From NBML01 sp029939535 (GTDB taxonomy: Bacteria; Desulfobacterota; Desulfobacteria; Desulfobacterales; Desulfobacteraceae): 21,385 nucleotides of DNA. Made by a program: the position numbers and the translations under genes. Shown piece by piece: positions 7,136 to 14,785 of this stretch. The stretch is taken from positions 1-21,385 of the forward strand of contig JAOZST010000051.1 of assembly GCA_029939535.1 (NCBI GenBank). Direction: 5' to 3'. Position 1 is the stretch's first letter; each line of letters starts with the position of its first letter. Under the pieces are notes generated by a model, which ran no database searches, was not told the DNA's origin, and was given only the letters and a program-made list of their open reading frames with translations.

Positions 7136-8095
7136 ATGACATCAAAAATTTCAAGAAGGGCCTTTTTAAAAGGCTCAATTACTGCGGCCGGATCAGTTGC
7201 AGTAACAACTGGTGTGGCAAGGGCAGCCAAATCATTGGCAAAAGAGGACATAGAACCCCTGGTCACAGTCATTGACATCAGCAAGTGCGTTGGGTGCGAA
7301 GAATGCGTCTATGCCTGCCAGGAATCCAATGCCTCAAAATTTCCAGAACCCAAAAAACCATATCCCAAAATGTATCCCTCAACCGTTCCTGTCCAGGACT
7401 GGTCAGATAAACGGGATACAACTGACCGTTTGACTCCCTATAACTGGCTTTTTATCCAGTCTGCCACAGCCAATGTCAACGGAGAAGAGATTGAACTGAC
7501 CATCCCTCGAAGATGTATGCATTGTGAAAATCCACCCTGTGTCAAACTTTGTCCCTGGGGATCTGCCAAACAGGAAGACAATGGTCTCTCCCGCATTGAT
7601 CCTGATATCTGCCTTGGAGGGTCCAAATGCAAGGCTGTCTGTCCCTGGCACATTCCCCAGCGGCAGACAGGAACCGGACTTTATCTGAATCTTTTGCCTG
7701 CTTTGGCCGGCAACGGGGTTATGTACAAGTGTGACCGATGTTATCAAAAGCTTGAAAAAGGTGAGAATCCAGCCTGTATTGATGCTTGCCCGGAAGATGT
7801 CCAGGTAATCGGTCCCCGGTCTAAAATGATTGAACATGCCCACGCCCTTGCAAAGGAGATGAACGGTTATATTTACGGTGAAAATGAAAATGGGGGAACC
7901 AACACCATTTATGTGTCACCTGTTCCCTTTGACCAGCTTACCTTTGAAAAAGGAGATGGAAAGCCCCACCTGGATCAGGTTGACAATAAAATGGCCAATG
8001 GAAATAATATTGCCCGGGCCATGCTTATTGCACCCCTGGCTGGTGCAGCAGCAGCATTTGGGAAATTTTATAAACAAACAAAGGAGGATGAATAA
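7136..8095 (+). CDS. Tat-exported ferredoxin-like electron-transfer subunit (DmsB/HybA/DsrO type)
   Basis: A 319-residue protein with a twin-arginine signal (SRRAFLKG at residues 6-13 and a hydrophobic stretch to about 30), so it is folded in the cytoplasm and exported. Cysteine groups: 51/54/57/61; 127/130/135/139; 159/165/169; 199/202/214/218. That is fifteen cysteines. In the third group the expected second cysteine is glycine (G162 in CLGGSKC), so one cluster may be [3Fe-4S] or lost. A hydrophobic segment near the C terminus (about 294-309) may anchor it. Such subunits normally link a molybdopterin catalytic subunit to a membrane quinone subunit, yet no molybdoenzyme gene is nearby. I chose the ATG at 7136 (AAGGA 5 bases upstream) over a TTG at 7097, because it places the Tat motif near the N terminus. 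Its stop overlaps the next start (TAATG). Confidence 0.9.
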   Translation: MTSKISRRAFLKGSITAAGSVAVTTGVARAAKSLAKEDIEPLVTVIDISKCVGCEECVYACQESNASKFPEPKKPYPKMYPSTVPVQDWSDKRDTTDRLTPYNWLFIQSATANVNGEEIELTIPRRCMHCENPPCVKLCPWGSAKQEDNGLSRIDPDICLGGSKCKAVCPWHIPQRQTGTGLYLNLLPALAGNGVMYKCDRCYQKLEKGENPACIDACPEDVQVIGPRSKMIEHAHALAKEMNGYIYGENENGGTNTIYVSPVPFDQLTFEKGDGKPHLDQVDNKMANGNNIARAMLIAPLAGAAAAFGKFYKQTKEDE

Positions 8096-8541
8096 TGTCT
8101 TCTGTTCATAAAGTACGAAAATTTGTATATGGAATCACCCTGTTTTTTATCACCTTGAGCGGGTTTGGCCAGATGCCGATTTTTGCTCGATATCATATAT
8201 CTCATATCCCAGGGCTTGGCTGGCTTGCACAGTTTTATGTCACCCACGTAATTCACTATATTTTTGCTGTGATACTAATAGCCCTGTGCGTCTACGCGGT
8301 ACTGGATCTTTTCCTGGACAGAAAAGGGTTTGTCAGGTTAACGGGCTCAGGCATTTTAAAGGGTTTTTTCATCCTTGGCCTAGTGGTTACAGGCGGATTT
8401 ATGGTTGTTAAAAATCTGCCTGGAGTCTATTTTTCCCATGTAATGATTTATATCCTTGACTTATCCCATATTATTCTGTGCATGGCTCTTCTTGGGGCCA
8501 GTGCCTACTCCCTTGTTAAAAGGAAAGCCTGGACCAGATAA
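8095..8541 (+). CDS. Small four-helix membrane protein, probable b-type cytochrome/quinone subunit
   Basis: A 148-residue protein with four hydrophobic helices at roughly residues 9-27, 47-72, 87-105 and 114-140. Histidines H51 and H54 (FYVTHVIHY) and H115 and H125 (YFSHVMIYILDLSHII) sit in the second and fourth helices, the kind of arrangement that binds two b haems. I do not recognise an exact family, but the translational overlap with the Tat-exported Fe-S subunit (TAATG, GGAGG 9 bases upstream) strongly suggests it is that subunit's membrane partner and exchanges electrons with quinones. It could instead be a haem-free anchor. It is the last gene of the rightward operon. Confidence 0.7.
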   Translation: MSSVHKVRKFVYGITLFFITLSGFGQMPIFARYHISHIPGLGWLAQFYVTHVIHYIFAVILIALCVYAVLDLFLDRKGFVRLTGSGILKGFFILGLVVTGGFMVVKNLPGVYFSHVMIYILDLSHIILCMALLGASAYSLVKRKAWTR

Positions 8542-8570
8542 ATTCAGATCGGATAAATTTGATCCTCTTC

Positions 8571-8644
8571 CCCGATTTTTCATCATCGGGAAGCACTATT
8601 ATACAAAAGGTCATTGAAAATCCATGATTTTCAATGACCTTTTG
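8571..8644 (+). terminator. Terminator region of the rightward operon (two hairpins)
   Basis: A perfect 19-base inverted repeat with a 3-base loop (8604-8622 / 8626-8644) ends in TTTTG. Because the arms end in A and T runs, it could act in either direction. A smaller hairpin (CCCGAT 8571-8576 / ATCGGG 8585-8590) precedes it. Confidence 0.7.
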
Positions 8645-8677
8645 TAGTTTATATGCATTTTATGCTATGAGATCTGT

Positions 8678-9061
8678 ATGGAAAATACAAATAGCAAAAT
8701 ACCTCCCATATTGTTGATGCTTTTCATTTTTGCAGAATCTTCCATTCCAATGGATGGGGGGCCGGACAATATTGTATTTTTAACAAATCTTGATCCTAAT
8801 ATTCAAAATTTACTTCATATACCTTTGTATGGAACCCTTGTTTTTTTGTGGTTAAGGTCTTTTTCTGGTTCAGGAAAAATCACAAAGCAAATGATAGTCT
8901 ACAGCCTTATTATTACAATATCTTATGGCTGCCTTGATGAAATTCATCAGTCTTTTGTCAGGGGGCGCTATGGAGGGATTATGGATATTTTGCTCAATAT
9001 TCTGGGTACAATATCCGGAATAATTTTTTTCTTTTATCTACAAGAAAGGAGAACAAGATGA
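8678..9061 (+). CDS. VanZ-family membrane protein
   Basis: A 127-residue protein with about four hydrophobic helices and the VanZ-family signature: a first conserved part NLLHIPLYGTLVFLWL, then DEIHQSFVRGRYGGIMDIL followed by NILGTISGI. The family is named after a teicoplanin-resistance accessory protein, but most members are uncharacterised membrane proteins and nothing here suggests antibiotic resistance. The ribosome site before 8678 is poor, so the start is uncertain. The stop overlaps the phosphorylase start (ATGA), so the two are translated together. Confidence 0.85.
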   Translation: MENTNSKIPPILLMLFIFAESSIPMDGGPDNIVFLTNLDPNIQNLLHIPLYGTLVFLWLRSFSGSGKITKQMIVYSLIITISYGCLDEIHQSFVRGRYGGIMDILLNILGTISGIIFFFYLQERRTR

Positions 9062-9807
9062 CATTGGTTGGAATAATCGGCGGATCAGGACTGGATGATC
9101 CAGATATTTTGAAAGATCCCGGGAAAATTGAAATTAAAACCCCATATGGCAATCCTTCTTCAGAACTATTGTCCGGTAAAATAAATAATGTTGACACACT
9201 TATCCTTGCCCGCCATGGGCGGCAGCATCAGTTCAGTCCAACCCAGGTGAACAACCAGGCAAATATTGATGCTCTGAAACAGGCCGGGGCTACTCATATT
9301 ATTGCCACCACAGCCTGCGGCAGCCTTAAACGGGAAATTGACCGGGGTCACCTTGTTATCCCGGACCAGTTCATTGATTTTACAAGATTCCGCAAAAACA
9401 CCTTTATTGATTCCTTTGAGAACGGTGCTGTTCATACGGATATGGCCCACCCCTTTGATGAAAATTTGGGAAAAGCTTTGCATGAGTCAGCAAAAACCCT
9501 GGACCTGGCAGCCCATGAAAAAGGCTGTGTAATAACCATTGAGGGCCCGCGGTTTTCCACGGTGGCAGAATCCAGGATGTTTCGTATCTGGGGGGCTGAT
9601 GTGATTAATATGTCCACGGCACCGGAGGTCATGCTTGCCAATGAGGCTGGAATTCCCTACGCAGCTGTTGCCATGTCAACGGATTATGACTGCTGGAAAG
9701 AGGACGAACCACCCGTGACCTGGGATGAAATCCTTAGTGTGTTCAATCAAAATGCTGACAATGTAAAAAAACTGCTTGTAAAGACCATTGGCAGTTTAAA
9801 CATATAA
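9058..9807 (+). CDS. mtnP: S-methyl-5'-thioadenosine phosphorylase (or closely related thioinosine/purine nucleoside phosphorylase)
   Basis: A 249-residue cytosolic enzyme of the PNP/MTAP family 2. It probably splits methylthioadenosine with phosphate into adenine and methylthioribose-1-phosphate. Motifs: GIIGGSGL (phosphate loop), RHGRQHQFSPTQVNNQANI, TTACGSLKREIDRGHLVIPDQFIDFT, EGPRFSTVAESRMFR, INMSTAPEVMLANEAGIPYA, and STDYDCWKEDE. The two aspartates of TDYD favour 6-aminopurines, which supports adenine-type substrates over guanosine. The next gene, apt, converts adenine to AMP, so the pair forms a salvage route. AAAGGAG lies before the ATG. The methylthioinosine alternative cannot be excluded. 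Confidence 0.9.
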   Translation: MTLVGIIGGSGLDDPDILKDPGKIEIKTPYGNPSSELLSGKINNVDTLILARHGRQHQFSPTQVNNQANIDALKQAGATHIIATTACGSLKREIDRGHLVIPDQFIDFTRFRKNTFIDSFENGAVHTDMAHPFDENLGKALHESAKTLDLAAHEKGCVITIEGPRFSTVAESRMFRIWGADVINMSTAPEVMLANEAGIPYAAVAMSTDYDCWKEDEPPVTWDEILSVFNQNADNVKKLLVKTIGSLNI

Positions 9808-9842
9808 CCAGTAACCCGTTATCAGGAGAGCAAAATACGATC

Positions 9843-10364
9843 ATGGATTTAAAACAGACAATCAGAAGCATATCAGACTGGCCCATTAAGGGGGTTATTT
9901 TCAGGGACCTGACAACATTAATGCAAAGTTCCGGGGCATTCAGGGAATCCTGTGACATTTTGTACGACAGGTATAAGGATATGGGCATTGACAAGATTGT
10001 GGGTATTGATGCCAGGGGGTTTGTGTTTGGTGCGGTCCTTGCCTACAAGCTGGGCATAGGATTTGTGCCGGTTCGTAAAAAAGGCAAGCTGCCTTGTAAA
10101 ACCATTCAGGAGACTTATACTCTTGAGTATGGGGAAGATACCCTGGAAATCCACGAAGATGCCATTAAAAAAGGTGAAAAGATCATCATTGTAGATGACC
10201 TTATTGCCACAGGCGGAACTGTGGGCGCTACTGTCAGACTGGTTGATAAACTAGGAGCTCATCTTATTGAATGTGCATTTATTGTAGAATTGCCCGATCT
10301 GAAAGGCCGGGATCAGATTCCTGGATGCAAGGTGTTTGCCATCACAGAATTTGAAGGTGAATAA
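9843..10364 (+). CDS. apt: Adenine phosphoribosyltransferase
   Basis: A 173-residue cytosolic enzyme that joins adenine and PRPP to give AMP and pyrophosphate. The alignment to E. coli Apt is clear from end to end: IRSISDWPIKGVIFRDLTTL, VGIDARGFVFGA, GFVPVRKKGKLPCKTI, the LEYGEDTLEIHEDAI region, and the PRPP-binding motif IIIVDDLIATGGT (about residues 115-127). The length is normal for the family. It lies 35 bases after the phosphorylase gene and probably shares its transcript, using the adenine that enzyme releases. Confidence 0.96.
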   Translation: MDLKQTIRSISDWPIKGVIFRDLTTLMQSSGAFRESCDILYDRYKDMGIDKIVGIDARGFVFGAVLAYKLGIGFVPVRKKGKLPCKTIQETYTLEYGEDTLEIHEDAIKKGEKIIIVDDLIATGGTVGATVRLVDKLGAHLIECAFIVELPDLKGRDQIPGCKVFAITEFEGE

Positions 10365-10430
10365 ACCAGGTTAAAAGGCAAAGCACAGAAAAGAGTATCT
10401 GCTAGTAATTTTTTTACCAAAGGAGATACC

Positions 10431-10910
10431 ATGAAAAAATATATATATTTATCAGGCCATTGGTCATGTGTTTTGTCTTTACTAGTTGCATTACCTTTTT
10501 TCACCGGGTGTGTGGGAACTGGGGCACTCCGGCCCAATCCTGGACTCCTGGGGAAATATCAGGAAAGGGCATTGCCCAGGGATTATAATTATTATTATTG
10601 CGGCCGCTCCAAATTGCCCTATGCTGTTGTCGGTATTGACAAAGCACTTGAATTCAATGACAGGGTCTGGTTTAAAATTGAGTATGGGCAGGATGTATAT
10701 AAAAAAATTGCTGGCTTAAGCCAGCTTCACATGGACAGCAATACACTTTATCATTCTGATATCCTGGATACTGAAGGAAAAAAAATCGGTGTCTGGTTTT
10801 CATACTACCATTCTACAACGGTCCGGGTGAATGCTGAGACCGGATTTGTGGAAGTTTTCAATCCCTATGATCCCAATGAGGACGACCAGGGAATATTTTT
10901 TAATTTTTAA
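10431..10910 (+). CDS. Putative lipoprotein of unknown function
   Basis: A 159-residue protein with a lipoprotein signal: a short positive start, a hydrophobic run, and the lipobox FTGC with the modified cysteine at about residue 27. The mature part is rich in tyrosine and aspartate (RDYNYYYCGRSKLPYAVVGI) and includes VWFKIEYGQDVYKKIAG. It looks folded and coding but matches no family I can name. AAAGGAG lies 6 bases before the ATG. It stands 66 bases after apt and 29 before the next gene, so it probably begins or continues a transcript running to recCB. Confidence 0.75.
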   Translation: MKKYIYLSGHWSCVLSLLVALPFFTGCVGTGALRPNPGLLGKYQERALPRDYNYYYCGRSKLPYAVVGIDKALEFNDRVWFKIEYGQDVYKKIAGLSQLHMDSNTLYHSDILDTEGKKIGVWFSYYHSTTVRVNAETGFVEVFNPYDPNEDDQGIFFNF

Positions 10911-10939
10911 CATAAATCTTAACATCGGAGAGAATAATA

Positions 10940-11305
10940 ATGGGCAATAATGGCGGAACACCAAGCAGTATTGATTTTTTGGTTGATAAAAAAAACCTCT
11001 ATCGTGAAGAATCTTTCACAGATCTGAAAATAGCAAACATACGCCAGCTCTTACCGGTGCATATAAACGGATCAGAAGACAAAAGCCGAGAAGTGATTTT
11101 TCTGGGAAGTACACAACTAACCAGTCCCCAGGGTCCCATTCCCATACAGGCGCAATTGGAAGCCAACACACTTGAACAGGCCATGGACGTATTTCCAAAA
11201 GCCATGGAAGCTGAAACTAAAAAAATGATTGAACATGTGAAGCAGTTGCAGGAAAAACAAAAAAAAGAAAATAACTCCAGGATTATTATGCCGGGAGTAA
11301 ATTAA
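10940..11305 (+). CDS. Small soluble protein of unknown function upstream of recC
   Basis: A 121-residue protein with no signal or membrane segment. The N-terminal part (IDFLVDKKNLYREESFTDLKIANIRQLLPV) and the middle (LTSPQGPIPIQAQLEANTLEQAMDVFPKAME) read as a conserved globular domain. The end is a charged helix (KKMIEHVKQLQEKQKKENN), likely coiled coil. CGGAGAG lies 9 bases before the ATG. I do not recognise its function; it precedes recC by 21 bases. Confidence 0.75.
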   Translation: MGNNGGTPSSIDFLVDKKNLYREESFTDLKIANIRQLLPVHINGSEDKSREVIFLGSTQLTSPQGPIPIQAQLEANTLEQAMDVFPKAMEAETKKMIEHVKQLQEKQKKENNSRIIMPGVN

Positions 11306-11326
11306 TTCTACAGGGGTTGAACAACC

Positions 11327-14300
11327 TTGCTCTACATGATCAAAAGCAATAGAATGGAATCACTCATGGATGCCCTGGTTGCAGTCCTTGAGGATGTGCC
11401 TGATGATCCAATTACTCCTGAATGGATCGGCATCCAGTCCAGGGGAATGAAACAATGGATTTCAACCCAGGTGGCCAAGAAATTCGGGATCTGTGCCAAC
11501 CTGTCTTTTTTGTTTCCCAGGCAGATCCTGGAGCAGGTTTTTTCAAGTTTTGAAACAGAACAACTGCCTGGGTTTTCTGAAGATGTATTGATGTGGTCAA
11601 TCATGGGCAATATTCTTAATAAGAATCCCCTGGACCCTTCAATTCCCAGAAGTTCTGGTTTTACCGGTAAATCTGAAACCTGTTTTTCAGATCTTGAAAA
11701 TTATATCCAGGGTGATGAATCCGGCCGCAAGCTTTTTCAATTATCCATGAAAATTGCCAGGGTCTTTGATGATTATCAGATTTACCGTCCCGATATGCTG
11801 CTGACATGGGAAAAGACAGATGGGAAGGCAGTCTTTAAAGATCCTGTAATGGCCTGGCAATCAATGCTATGGAACAAGATAAACCATAGCCAGAGCAATA
11901 TGGCCTTCCAAATGGATGAATTTCTCAAACAGGCAGCCATGGCCAGGGCAGGGCAGGGGAAGCCAGGAAATTTGCCTGGACGAATCTGTCTTTTCGGGGT
12001 ATCAGCAATGCCTGCCAGATTTCTGGACATTTTTGCATCCCTGGCCTATTTCGTAGATATTTATTTATTTTTACTTACACCGTCCAATCAGTTTTTCTTT
12101 GATATCAAATCAAAAAAACAAATGGAAAAGATTGCCCTGGACAACTCTGGCAGTATTAATCCGGATCAGGCCTATTATGAAATTGCCAACCCGCTTTTGG
12201 CATCCCTTGGTCTTTCAGGCAGGGAGTTTCACAATGCCCTGGAAGAGTTTGATTACCATGAACCTTTTGGGGATTTGTTCCAGGATCCCATGGATAGCTC
12301 AAAGACCATGCTTTCAGTTCTGCAGTCTGATGTACTGAACATGGTGGATCGAAGTCCTGGTATGGAAAGTTTACCCATTGAAGTGTCGGAAAAAGACAGC
12401 TCCATATGCATCCATGCATGCCATTCCCCAATGAGGGAAGCCCAGGTGCTCAAAGATCTTCTTTTGGATGCCTTTGAGAGTAGTCCTGATCTTTGTCCCC
12501 ATGATGTTATTGTGATGATGCCTGATATCGAGACCTATGCCCCCTATGTGGAAGCGGTATTTTCAAGGGAACATAAAATTCCATTTTCCATTTCCGATAG
12601 AAGAAAAAAATCCGAATCCCTCACAATGGAAGCTTTTTTAAAGATTCTTCAACTCAAAAATTCCCGGCTTGAAAAGGCCAGGGTATTGGAACTTCTACTT
12701 TTTCCTGCAATTTCAGCCAAATTTGATATTTCAAGTAAAGACCTGGTGATCATTGAAGAGAAGCTCAGGGATGCAGGGGTGTTATGGGGCAGGGACTCTA
12801 AGCATCGCAGGGACATTACGGGTACAGGGTTTAAGGAAAACACCTGGATGTTTGGGTTCCAGCGTTTGTTTATGGGGTATGCTCTGCCAGAGAATGAGGA
12901 AAGTCTGGTGGCTAATGTGCTTCCCTGTGATGCCTTTGAAGGGCTGGAAGCAGATCTCCTGGGTAAATTTGCACATTTTTGCCATACACTTTTTGACAGG
13001 CTCAGGGATTTTGATTCCAGAAAAAATATTCCAGGGTGGGGTGCATGTTTTAAAAACCTTATCCAGACACTGATGACAAAAGGGGTGGAAAAAAACCATT
13101 CCAATGAATCTGATATGGTTTTTTTGATCAAAACCATGGATGAATTTGTCCTTGAGGGCAGGGAAGCGGGTTTTGACCATGAAATCGATTTTAGCGTTGC
13201 GCGGGAAGTTATTGAAAAAAAATTGGATAAGACCATTTCCCAGGGTAGCTTTCTGGCAGGCAGCCTGACATTTTGCAATCTCATGCCCATGCGGAGTGTT
13301 CCTTTTAAAGTTGTGGCCCTCATGGGCATGGGTGAGACTGGTTTTCCAAGAAAAACCAGAGCATCCAGCTTTGATTTGATTTCAAAATATCCACAAAAAG
13401 GAGATAAAAATGAAAGGGAGGAAGACCGTTATCTATTCCTGGAATCCCTTTTGTCAGCCAGGGATCGTCTTATCATAACCTATACCGGCATGAGCATAAA
13501 AGACAATTCCCCCATTCCATGCTCCGGAGTAGTTGAGGAACTCAAGGATGCAATTGTCTCAAGTTTTAAATTTCCAAAGGGCTATGTCTGGTCATTTTCC
13601 CATCCCCTGCATCCTTTTAACGAAATTTATTTTAAGCAGACAAATTTTATTGAACCAGGTTTTTTTTCATTTTCCCAGGATCAGTGTAAAATAGCCATTT
13701 CCCAGGCAGCAATGGGAAATAAAAATCAATCTGAAAATAAAGATAAATCTGAAAATTGTTCAGGGTCTGGTCAGGAAATGTTAGTTCTTGAGCGGGAAAA
13801 AGGAAACGAAAATGCTGATTTATCCATAACTTTGGCTGATTTGATCTGGTTTTTCAAAAATCCGGTTCAAGCCTTTGTGACAAAGGGGCTCAACCTTTCC
13901 TTTCCAAGGCTTGAGGAACAGAGCCCTGACAGGGAAGAGTTCCAGGTTTCTGGATTGTCCGGGTATGGCCTTGGCAGCTATTATATGGAAAAAGAACCGG
14001 AAAGGGATATATATCCCATTGTCAAGGCAGGTGGAAGATTACCCTTTGGAGAAAAAGGCAGAAGTGAATGGAACAGGATCACCCAACTTGCCGATCCTGT
14101 CATGGACCTTGCCAATACAATTATCCCCTCGGATCCCCTTCCTCCCCTTGTTTTTGATACCAGGGTGCTGGGGCTTGGCATTACAGGACCAATAACTGAT
14201 ATTTACAGGGATGGGCGGTATGTGACAGGTTTTGGACGGCTGAACCCGGGCCGACTGCTGACCCAATGGATAACTCATCTGTTTTATCAAACCATTGATC

Positions 14301-14785
14301 AGGATTTGAATCATTCAGGTACAGGTACGCAGGATAAATTTTTGAATTCAAAAGAAAATTTCAGTATTGGATCAACCCATATCATTGGTCAGGACCCAAA
14401 GAAGAAAGTGCCTGCTGTTGTCTATGATTTTGCCCCTGTAAAGGATGCATCCCGCTATATTACAGATCTGGTGTCCCTGTACCACAAGGGCCAGACCCAG
14501 GTTCTGGCCTTTTTCTGTGAAACATGCTTTCATCTTGCAGACAGCCTTGGCCGGAAAAATTACGAAGTTACACCGGAAAACCTGGAAAAGGCCTTTCATA
14601 TATCAAAAAAATTCTGGATAGACAGTTTTAGAAATACAGGAGAGGGTCTTGACCGGAATGTTGCCCTGATTTTTGGGAAAAAAGATCCCTTTGACAGTGT
14701 TGAGACCATTGTAGCATCAGGGATTATAGACAATGCCCTTGCAATTTATCAACCCCTTTTAAAACATTTAAATCGTAAATCATGA
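11327..14785 (+). CDS. recC: RecBCD enzyme subunit RecC
   Basis: A 1152-residue RecC (E. coli 1122), the subunit of the RecBCD helicase-nuclease that splits the DNA strands and scans for Chi. The start LYMIKSNRMESLMDALVAVL ... WIGIQSRGMKQWISTQVAKKFGICANL lines up with E. coli MLRVYHSNRLDVLEALM ... MAQWLQMTLSQKFGIAAN, which supports the TTG start at 11327. The first ATG, at 11336, would remove three aligned residues and has no ribosome site; AGGGG lies 11 bases before the TTG. Later landmarks are ICIHACHSPMREAQVLKDLLL, VIVMMPDIETYAPYVEAVF and MPMRSVPFKVVALMGMGETGFPR. Its stop overlaps the recB start (ATGA), which should keep the two subunits at similar levels. Chi specificity cannot be predicted here. 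Confidence 0.95.
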   Translation: MLYMIKSNRMESLMDALVAVLEDVPDDPITPEWIGIQSRGMKQWISTQVAKKFGICANLSFLFPRQILEQVFSSFETEQLPGFSEDVLMWSIMGNILNKNPLDPSIPRSSGFTGKSETCFSDLENYIQGDESGRKLFQLSMKIARVFDDYQIYRPDMLLTWEKTDGKAVFKDPVMAWQSMLWNKINHSQSNMAFQMDEFLKQAAMARAGQGKPGNLPGRICLFGVSAMPARFLDIFASLAYFVDIYLFLLTPSNQFFFDIKSKKQMEKIALDNSGSINPDQAYYEIANPLLASLGLSGREFHNALEEFDYHEPFGDLFQDPMDSSKTMLSVLQSDVLNMVDRSPGMESLPIEVSEKDSSICIHACHSPMREAQVLKDLLLDAFESSPDLCPHDVIVMMPDIETYAPYVEAVFSREHKIPFSISDRRKKSESLTMEAFLKILQLKNSRLEKARVLELLLFPAISAKFDISSKDLVIIEEKLRDAGVLWGRDSKHRRDITGTGFKENTWMFGFQRLFMGYALPENEESLVANVLPCDAFEGLEADLLGKFAHFCHTLFDRLRDFDSRKNIPGWGACFKNLIQTLMTKGVEKNHSNESDMVFLIKTMDEFVLEGREAGFDHEIDFSVAREVIEKKLDKTISQGSFLAGSLTFCNLMPMRSVPFKVVALMGMGETGFPRKTRASSFDLISKYPQKGDKNEREEDRYLFLESLLSARDRLIITYTGMSIKDNSPIPCSGVVEELKDAIVSSFKFPKGYVWSFSHPLHPFNEIYFKQTNFIEPGFFSFSQDQCKIAISQAAMGNKNQSENKDKSENCSGSGQEMLVLEREKGNENADLSITLADLIWFFKNPVQAFVTKGLNLSFPRLEEQSPDREEFQVSGLSGYGLGSYYMEKEPERDIYPIVKAGGRLPFGEKGRSEWNRITQLADPVMDLANTIIPSDPLPPLVFDTRVLGLGITGPITDIYRDGRYVTGFGRLNPGRLLTQWITHLFYQTIDQDLNHSGTGTQDKFLNSKENFSIGSTHIIGQDPKKKVPAVVYDFAPVKDASRYITDLVSLYHKGQTQVLAFFCETCFHLADSLGRKNYEVTPENLEKAFHISKKFWIDSFRNTGEGLDRNVALIFGKKDPFDSVETIVASGIIDNALAIYQPLLKHLNRKS

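Noticed and set aside
8678..9061. Glycopeptide antibiotic resistance gene
   Set aside because: Only the broad VanZ family is matched; no other van genes are present and the neighbours are purine salvage genes.
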